64,000 bases of DNA. Origin: Asterella californica. Taxonomy: Eukaryota; Streptophyta; Marchantiopsida; Marchantiales; Aytoniaceae. Positions 57,801 to 64,000 of the stretch are shown one piece after another. The notes beneath the pieces are model-generated. The model was not told the DNA's origin. It made no database searches and saw nothing but the letters and a program-made list of their open reading frames with translations. Each line of letters opens with the position of its first letter. The stretch's first letter is position 1. A program made the translations under genes and the position numbers. Where the stretch lies: NCBI GenBank assembly GCA_036924285.1, contig JAYKYS010000001.1:4810501-4874500 (forward strand), given 5' to 3'.

Positions 57801-58930
57801 AAAGGGGCTTGGAATACTCAACTTGAGGCATTTTCAGACTGCATTATTTTCTTAACTTCTCTCTAGTCTCTTTTCTGGTGATCCGTACTCCATCTGGACC
57901 TCCATCTTATTGCTTCAACTTTCTTCATCTCTTGTGACTGCTCTCCCAGCAGCTCTGCTGACCTCTCCCTGGGAGCAGCTGACCTATCTTGTACAGCTTC
58001 TCGCATTTTGCAAGCGTGCCTGTTAGTTTGGGCTCGCTTGGTCTAGAGTCCCTATGATGTGTATCTAGCCTCGTCCCTTCCTTTGGCTTTGGCTTTGGCG
58101 GTTAACATTCTTACTATCTCTTCTCTCTCGTTGTCTTTGCAACTCCCCTGTGAGCTCTCTTCCCCCTGTTATCCTCCAGAATTCCCACAACTTGTGTCAT
58201 TACCCAGTAAACACGGATCTGACTGGACAGACCCGGCCACATGACGACTAAAATCAAGGGAGCACTTAGCTCGCCGCTTACGACTTTCCACTTCTAAGTT
58301 GCAACAGTATACAAGTTTCATCTTCTTCTGGCACAAGACTCTACGAATCTGCTATTGGATCGCCGCTGGGGACTGGATTGGGGCTCGGCTTACTGGGCTA
58401 AGCTGTGACAATTCATTTCTCAGTCTGCCCTGCGCCGTCGTGATAAGACTTCTTACGGAAGGTAATGCATAAAACATTCTTCACTGATGATCGCGCTTCA
58501 TGTATCCGGTGGCAGGATCATCCATGTGTTGCTTGTGGCGGGCAAGTAGAGGATATCTCACATATCCTCTCGCGTTGCCCCTGGAGGTAACGCTTTTGGC
58601 ATACTTGGCTGAAAGCTTTCCCAGGTTACACGACAGAGGTCACCTCCATTATACGGGGGCTCCGCTTCCACTTCTACTTCAAGCTCTCATGGCTAGTAGT
58701 CTACTCATGCAACAAGCCGGGCTACTGCTCATGGTCACGGTCTCTTGGCGTCAGTGCTCGAATTTGTGTTGCTACCTGGCATTTAATCGGTCAGCTGCAC
58801 CTCTATCACCGAGGACGGCCGTCTTGCTAGCGTTACATTTACTCCAACTTCTATCTCTCCCGCCTCAATCTACACAGGAACCTCATCAGTTGGAGACGGT
58901 TATTTCTCTTCACTAGTACTAGTTGAGTGC
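54888..58930 (+). pseudogene. L1-like LINE ORF2 (endonuclease, reverse transcriptase, zinc knuckle), decayed
   Basis: A non-LTR retrotransposon protein would nick target DNA and copy its RNA there. Fragments in several frames keep the family order. The endonuclease start SSWNI lies near 55256, the GDFN-type motif is degenerate as LGDRNSVE near 55640, and VSDHFPVL is near 55890. Reverse transcriptase follows: AKSPGSDGFNADAL near 56615, a palm block LDFEEVYDM near 56990 and CFADDTTLCWS near 57278, then SGSKVNLSKS near 57366. The reverse-transcriptase zinc region CVACGGQVEDISHILSRC is near 58525. Many stops and frameshifts mean it is dead. No clear poly(A) tail or target duplication was found. 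Its 3' end faces the GT14 gene. Confidence 0.85.
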
Positions 58931-59082
58931 TGCATCGAACCAGGAGACACTAATTTGCCGGCCTAGTCAGCTATCTTTCTTGCTCGTTTGCTGGATAGTT
59001 TTTAGTGGCTGTTCCGATTACTCTACTGGGCTCATATCGACCTCCCCTACATGTCTCAGACGGCATCTCGGTTTCTGATCGT

Positions 59083-59124
59083 AAGTATATCGGACCGGGA
59101 GGCAAGTATATCGGACCGGGAGGC
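59083..59124. repeat. 21-bp tandem duplication
   Basis: AAGTATATCGGACCGGGAGG plus C occurs twice back to back, identical. Confidence 0.9.
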
Positions 59125-59189
59125 TGGATGGATGTCACGTTTTAGAAGAGGAGTAGATAGGCAGCAGAAGTTCAGAGTGCGCTTCTAAC

Positions 59190-60872
59190 TCAATAGCCAA
59201 GGATATTCTGAGTGAAATTCCCAAGTACGGGAGACGCACTCTTTGCCACTTTTCGTACCAAGAGGAAGCAAGGAGAATCCGCGACCCCATTATAATAGCA
59301 TGTTCTAGTCACATGGCTCACGTTTGTGAGTTCCGTATCTAATGAGGTATCATGATATTGACCGTCGCTGTCGACTCTTCGAGCTTGAATCTCTTGCACC
59401 CATTCTGGTGACACATCCCGAGCCTGAAATTTCTTTGGTGAAGAAGTGTGCGTACCAGTCCAGTCCACATACATGATTGTTCGGTTCGCTATTCCTTCTG
59501 GATCCACTAAACCTGCAAAGAAAACTCCGGTTATGAGTTACTTACGACTTAAAGATGTAACTATTTCGATCACGGAAAGAATTTTGAACCTCATTCTGCA
59601 ACATACGGACTCGTTACAGCTACTTCATGTTCAGTTATTTAATCACATGTGCTATAATAGCATCAGATTCTGAGCAGTGAGAAGAGGTGACCAATGATGA
59701 CCGAACAATTCACTGATCCTGGAGTAGGTGATGATTCAGAACCGGTGCATAACAAACAGCATACTTTGGGATAGTTTAATGCAAGTACATAAAAGCTTCT
59801 TCCCAAGATGGATGTGCCAATCTTAATAGCAAGTGGCCATGAAATCCACCAGCAAAGGACATCCTGATAAATTCTAACGTCTAGTGCTCATACTCTCCTG
59901 CGGTGTGTCGAGTACAATGGCCCTAACACGGCGGATAAAGGACAGATGCAAGGACTGAAGCCAAAGCGATCGGGACTCACCGAGCAAAGTCTGCATATAC
60001 GCTTCGTCCGGATTGCAGCCCCACGAACAATGCGATCGGAACTTGAAGTATATAGACCAGTCGGAAAGAAGCATAGACGCATGGCGGAGCCGAAGCGCCA
60101 TCCAGATCTCCCCCTTGCGCAAAAGCCGGCGTTCAAATTCTGGCCGCGTCTCCCACCTGTAGTACCTCCGGACAGGAGCAAACGACTCGACGAAAGAGTG
60201 TCGTGACTTCGTCAGATATTCATACGTAAACAGGAAGGAGCGGATTGGAATGGTGACCTCGCAAGCGAATACGAACCAAGAGTTCTCAGGCCCGTGCTCA
60301 GGATCGAGCACGGCGTAGGCTAGAAGGCGCCGCATGGCATCGACCAGGCTGATGGACATGCGTTCCACTGCCTCGCTGGGTATCTGATGACCGTGGAACA
60401 GAGAGCTGTTCGGGAACTTGAAGCTGGGACGAGTGTGGACATAGATGGAATAAAGCTCGTCATGACCACGAAAGAAGCGCCGCCATAAGTGCTCGTGAGG
60501 AAGATGGTCTCTGCTGATGAAGAGAAAGGCGAGTCTTTGTAGTCTGCTCTCAGCATTTCTCGTGATCTTCTCGTGGAGGCGCGCTGTTCTTGCTGCACAG
60601 TCGAGGAGAGAGTATTCTGAGAGAAAGTTGAAGGGACTTTTACAGAAAGGAAGGACTGAATCTTCCGTCTCGCTGTGGTTCGGTGAAGGCAAAGGATCCG
60701 GCCCAGCTGGACTGGACATGTAAAAGAAGTAGATGAGGACAGGTGCAAGAATCACAACGAGCGCGCAAGCGAGCTTCGAATATAATGGCACGAGAGGATT
60801 CTTGGCCTGGGCATTGCTGTTCAGGGAAGAGGAACGATTGTCTGACTTGGATTTTCTCGAGAGGTTCACCAT
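59190..60872 (-). CDS. GT14-type (core-2/I-branching, DUF266) glycosyltransferase
   Basis: Probable Golgi type II membrane glycosyltransferase; the substrate is unknown, though plant GT14-type proteins are linked to cell-wall and arabinogalactan glycans. Exon 1 is 60872-59981 (ATG, MVNLSRKSKSDN) and exon 2 is 59512-59190. The 468-bp intron has GTGAGT and TTTGCAG and joins in phase, giving 404 residues, a usual length. Residues 33-52 (KLACALVVILAPVLIYFFYM) form the membrane anchor, with a short basic N-terminus. The family start is RLAFLFISRDHLPHEHLW (about 113-130), then FFRGHDELYSIYVH, then SISLVDAMRRLLAYAVLD and an SFVESF block. After the splice come NRTIMYVDWT and CYYNGV...CFLLVRK, the expected C-terminus. 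No disabling change was seen. An upstream GTG in frame at 60899 is less likely to be the start. Confidence 0.85.
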
Positions 60873-63800
60873 GATTATGCGTAAAAAGCGAAGAAGCACG
60901 CGGTATTTTTGTTCACTGGTTACGTTACTATATGCTTCAGGCTCTTCTCAACACACATATCTTTCGTTGCGTCATAAGTCTGTCAAAGTAATTAAATATT
61001 GATATCAAAAGCTCTCCTTGCTTTGGTCGTTAACTCGTGTCCCGCGTCTGGAACGTAAAGCTGATTCACCACAAGCTCGTAGCGACGCGATTGCATGTGC
61101 TTGTCGACATCGAATACTTTCTCTGTTTCAAGCTCCGTCAGAGCACTCTTCCGCTTGTAGCATCATAAGAGCCGGGTATCCTCAGATGTCCTGAACATTG
61201 CCACGGCCAGACGCATAAGTGTGGTGAAACTCAAGCGAGCTCAACTGTCAAAGTAGTAGATTGAAAAATGACAGAGTTTGAGAGTGAAGGTCCATACCAT
61301 GACGTTCCAAGCAACCCAATCAGCTCGTAGATGCTTACTCATCGAGATAAAGTGAACGACAGCTTGATGTAGCTGATGATTGCATCAGCTACATTCATTT
61401 ATAATAGGATTCTCCGTGAGGCTTAGGCTCTTGAAGCTGTGAAACAATGCAGAAAGATCAACCGAATCTTCTTCCGGTGGCAGTCAGCTGATCATGAAAA
61501 AGATCATTTATTCATCCTGTCTTGCTTTTAAGAGCTGTTTTCGCAGTGGAGTGTACCTCATCTTGTACCTACAGCTGTTTACGCATTTCGTAGAGAAATG
61601 AACAGTCGAACGTTACTTTGCAGTCTGGGCAGTTGCAGAGTCACATAAAGTTGTACGGGTGTTACATTATCGTGAGAGTTTCATTATAGTGTAAATCAAG
61701 TCAAAATATAGTATACATATATATATGGTTTAAACTTTTTCCCTTAAAAGAATTAGCTGATATTTTCAGTTTGTGTTTATTTCTTGTCTTATAAGAATGC
61801 ATTATGGAATTTTATTATCCGTTAAGATTTATTTCAAGTATAAACTTACTATGTACACTGTACATTGTGAAAACGCTTTGCATTCCATCATAATAGATAG
61901 TTCATAATTCGCAATCTAACAGTTAATACCATCTTCATAGTTCTATCAAATCAAGGTAAAATTAGTACATGTTGACAATGCAGTTATGAGCCATTAGGCT
62001 AGTGATTAGTAACTGTTTCATGATTTCGAATCAACTCGATATCAATCTGATCAGTAACGCTCGTTGACAGATTATGACTTTGAAAACAAACTTCCAGTTT
62101 ATGGTTGAGAACATTTTGATTTATCATCGTAGTTTTCCTGATTTCTTATTCCAAAGATGATCAATACAAATTAAATGATTGAGGTATATGTTATACAGTA
62201 TTTAATCAAAGTAATCTATCGAGGTCATTTTGAAGAACCATGAGATAGTCACAAACTGAATGAAGCATCTTACTAGACACAGAGATGCGTAATGACTAGT
62301 AAGTTATGCTGCAAGTGACAACAGATAACAGAAGAAAGATGATCACTCACCAACTTTGGGTATCTACCCACAAGACTTTACCATCGTCACTGACAAAGTC
62401 AATTGAGACTATCATAGTGTTCTTTCGGTTAGCAAACAAATACTAATTCAACTGATGGACAATCAGTTTGTGTAATGTTGTCCACGTGGAGCGATTCTTA
62501 AGAAATTATGTAGGGTGTGAAATGAAAAGATAAAACTTTAACTTTTATTACGTTAAATTATTGAAGCACTGAAAACTTCAAACCTTTCCGTTAATTCACA
62601 GTTGAGAGCATTAGAAAAAGTTAATACTTCTCGGGCCCACAAAATGTAACAATAAATATCTCAAGGGAATGAAACTTCATTATATCTTAATCTGGCGAGG
62701 TGAAACCTTAATTTCACTCAAAATTGATTATTCATTATCCACTTCGGGTTTAGGAGAATAGCACAACGATATTGTTCTTGACTCTCCAAAGATTTAAGGA
62801 TACTTGTCGTCCTATTAAGGAACGCGATGATAATATATTATCTTGATTCTTAATAAAATTAGATTTGGTATTCAAATACTAAAGTATCCTATCACTAGAC
62901 AGGAATAACTTCGATGTTGAAATGAAAATGATCAAAGTGAACATATAGAGTCTGAGATATCATATGTTCGATTTGAGAATCCATCTTCTGATACAGCAAA
63001 TTAAAGAAAAGGTTAAAACAAGTGCATCGTGCCCATCTCGTTACTAAAGTACTTGTACTTGTTGCACGGGAACATGACTCAAAACACGATAGTGACGATA
63101 CTACCTGCATGCAATGTATTAAATACACAAGAGAAGTGTGTCGCGCCGGTGGCGAGAAAGTTGCTATTTCAACTTTCGAGGTTGCGATGTTACTAGCCAG
63201 ACTGTACTGCTATATTTCTTGCCGACTATGACAGCACAACGTCAACACTCAACGGATGTCTAGATAGTGCCTCGTGTTTACATCTCACGAGAGCCCAGAT
63301 CGTGGAGTATGCTCTGCACCAAATCCAGGTCTCCGGTACCGAGAAACAGTCTCGACAGCCTGCACGGCTGCGAGCTACCGTCTCTCCAAGGCACGTTGAA
63401 ACAAGTGAGAATAGGACATCAATTTTAGTGGACCACCACGCACGGCATATCAACAAAGTGACTCGTAAGTCGTGGATTCTCGTAAGAGCGAACAGTACGC
63501 CCGGCGACCTAGGGCTGAGACACCACTCATATCTGTTACTTATCCAGTACAAAGGCCGAAAGATCGATTCCACTTTCAGTTTACAAGTCAACGTTGCTGG
63601 ACGAACCACAAGACTTGATTCAGGCTCATCGGAATGCTTACCAAAATACCTCAACCTGCTTGTTCTGCACAGCACAGGACATTTCTCGCAGAGTCGGCGT
63701 CTTTCACTTTCTTGTCACTGATACGTCAATCGCAAAGCTTATTCCGACTCTTTAACTTGCGCTCCGACCTGTCACGCAATGTCCACAAGGTCAGCAAAAT

Positions 63801-64000
63801 CTGCCCTTGTTTCTTGGCGAGACGCCAACTTTGCTCGTTAAAGAGTTCGCGAGTCACTCCCTTCGGAGCTCTTCTAATCGGGCCGCCATGCTGCACACAC
63901 ACGTCATGCCGTTTCTGACGAACTCCATCCCAAGGAAGAACTCCAGAGTGCAACCGTGTCTTCGTTCTCAATCCCTCGAGACCGAGGAAAACGATGAAAC
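60873..64000. other. Upstream flank of GT14 and unassigned end of window
   Basis: 61003-62890 is AT-rich without features I can support. 63226-63971 has open frames of 80-150 codons on both strands, overlapping, none with a recognised motif, so I assign none. The GT14 promoter should lie at about 60900-61200; TATTTAATTA on the minus strand near 60990 is a weak TATA-like candidate. Confidence 0.35.

Noticed and set aside
63226..63971. Protein-coding gene at the right edge
   Set aside because: Open frames on both strands overlap, have no recognised motif and no consistent splice pattern.

Overview
The window reads as a repeat-rich stretch of a plant nuclear genome. The clues are a plant-type mRNA cap (guanine-N7) methyltransferase sequence, an apparently intact GT14 (core-2/I-branching, DUF266-type) glycosyltransferase gene with a GT-AG intron, a purple acid phosphatase relic, TTTAGGG-type telomere-like motifs, two LTR retrotransposons with plant-like features, and an L1-like LINE. 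I would guess an early-diverging land plant such as a lycophyte, but the species cannot be proven from the sequence.

Layout. 1-1872 holds a cap-methyltransferase pseudogene and its 3' tail. The same block recurs in direct orientation at 8901-19480, where it is split by LTR retrotransposon 1 (10162-18873, minus strand, 4-bp target duplication ACGT). Between the two copies lie a short tandem-repeat region with an unassigned reading frame (2246-3327), a compact tRNA-like fold (3418-3467), two clusters of an AAACAGGTTT palindromic motif, a perfect 26-bp telomere-motif hairpin (4441-4496), and a broken multi-exon Kolobok-like DDE transposase (5121-7641, minus) with a GC-rich structured block to its right (8011-8270).

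19.5-29.7 kb contains a MITE inside a 158-bp tandem repeat and the left copy of a segmental duplication (22540-28035). LTR retrotransposon 2 (29716-38666, minus, target duplication ACGA) sits exactly at the ATG of a degenerate gene I read as Myb/SANT-like (38670-39723). 45185-45700 is a purple acid phosphatase relic. 45740-51516 is the right copy of the segmental duplication; about 4.8 kb of it is inverted, and the breakpoints can be read from the repeat order.

52.8-53.9 kb is dense in perfect palindromes and short terminal inverted repeats. 54.9-58.9 kb is a decayed LINE. 59190-60872 (minus) is the GT14 gene, the only clearly intact host gene. I recognise nothing in the last 3 kb.

The most interesting signal is in the retrotransposons. 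In both, gag-protease and reverse transcriptase-integrase lie in different frames, with the same -1 relation. In both, the -1 frame opens right after a TAG next to a plausible slip site (GGGUUUU; GGAUUUU), followed by a 5- or 7-nt spacer and a stem-loop whose sequence differs between the elements. That is the architecture of a programmed -1 ribosomal frameshift, kept while the bases changed.
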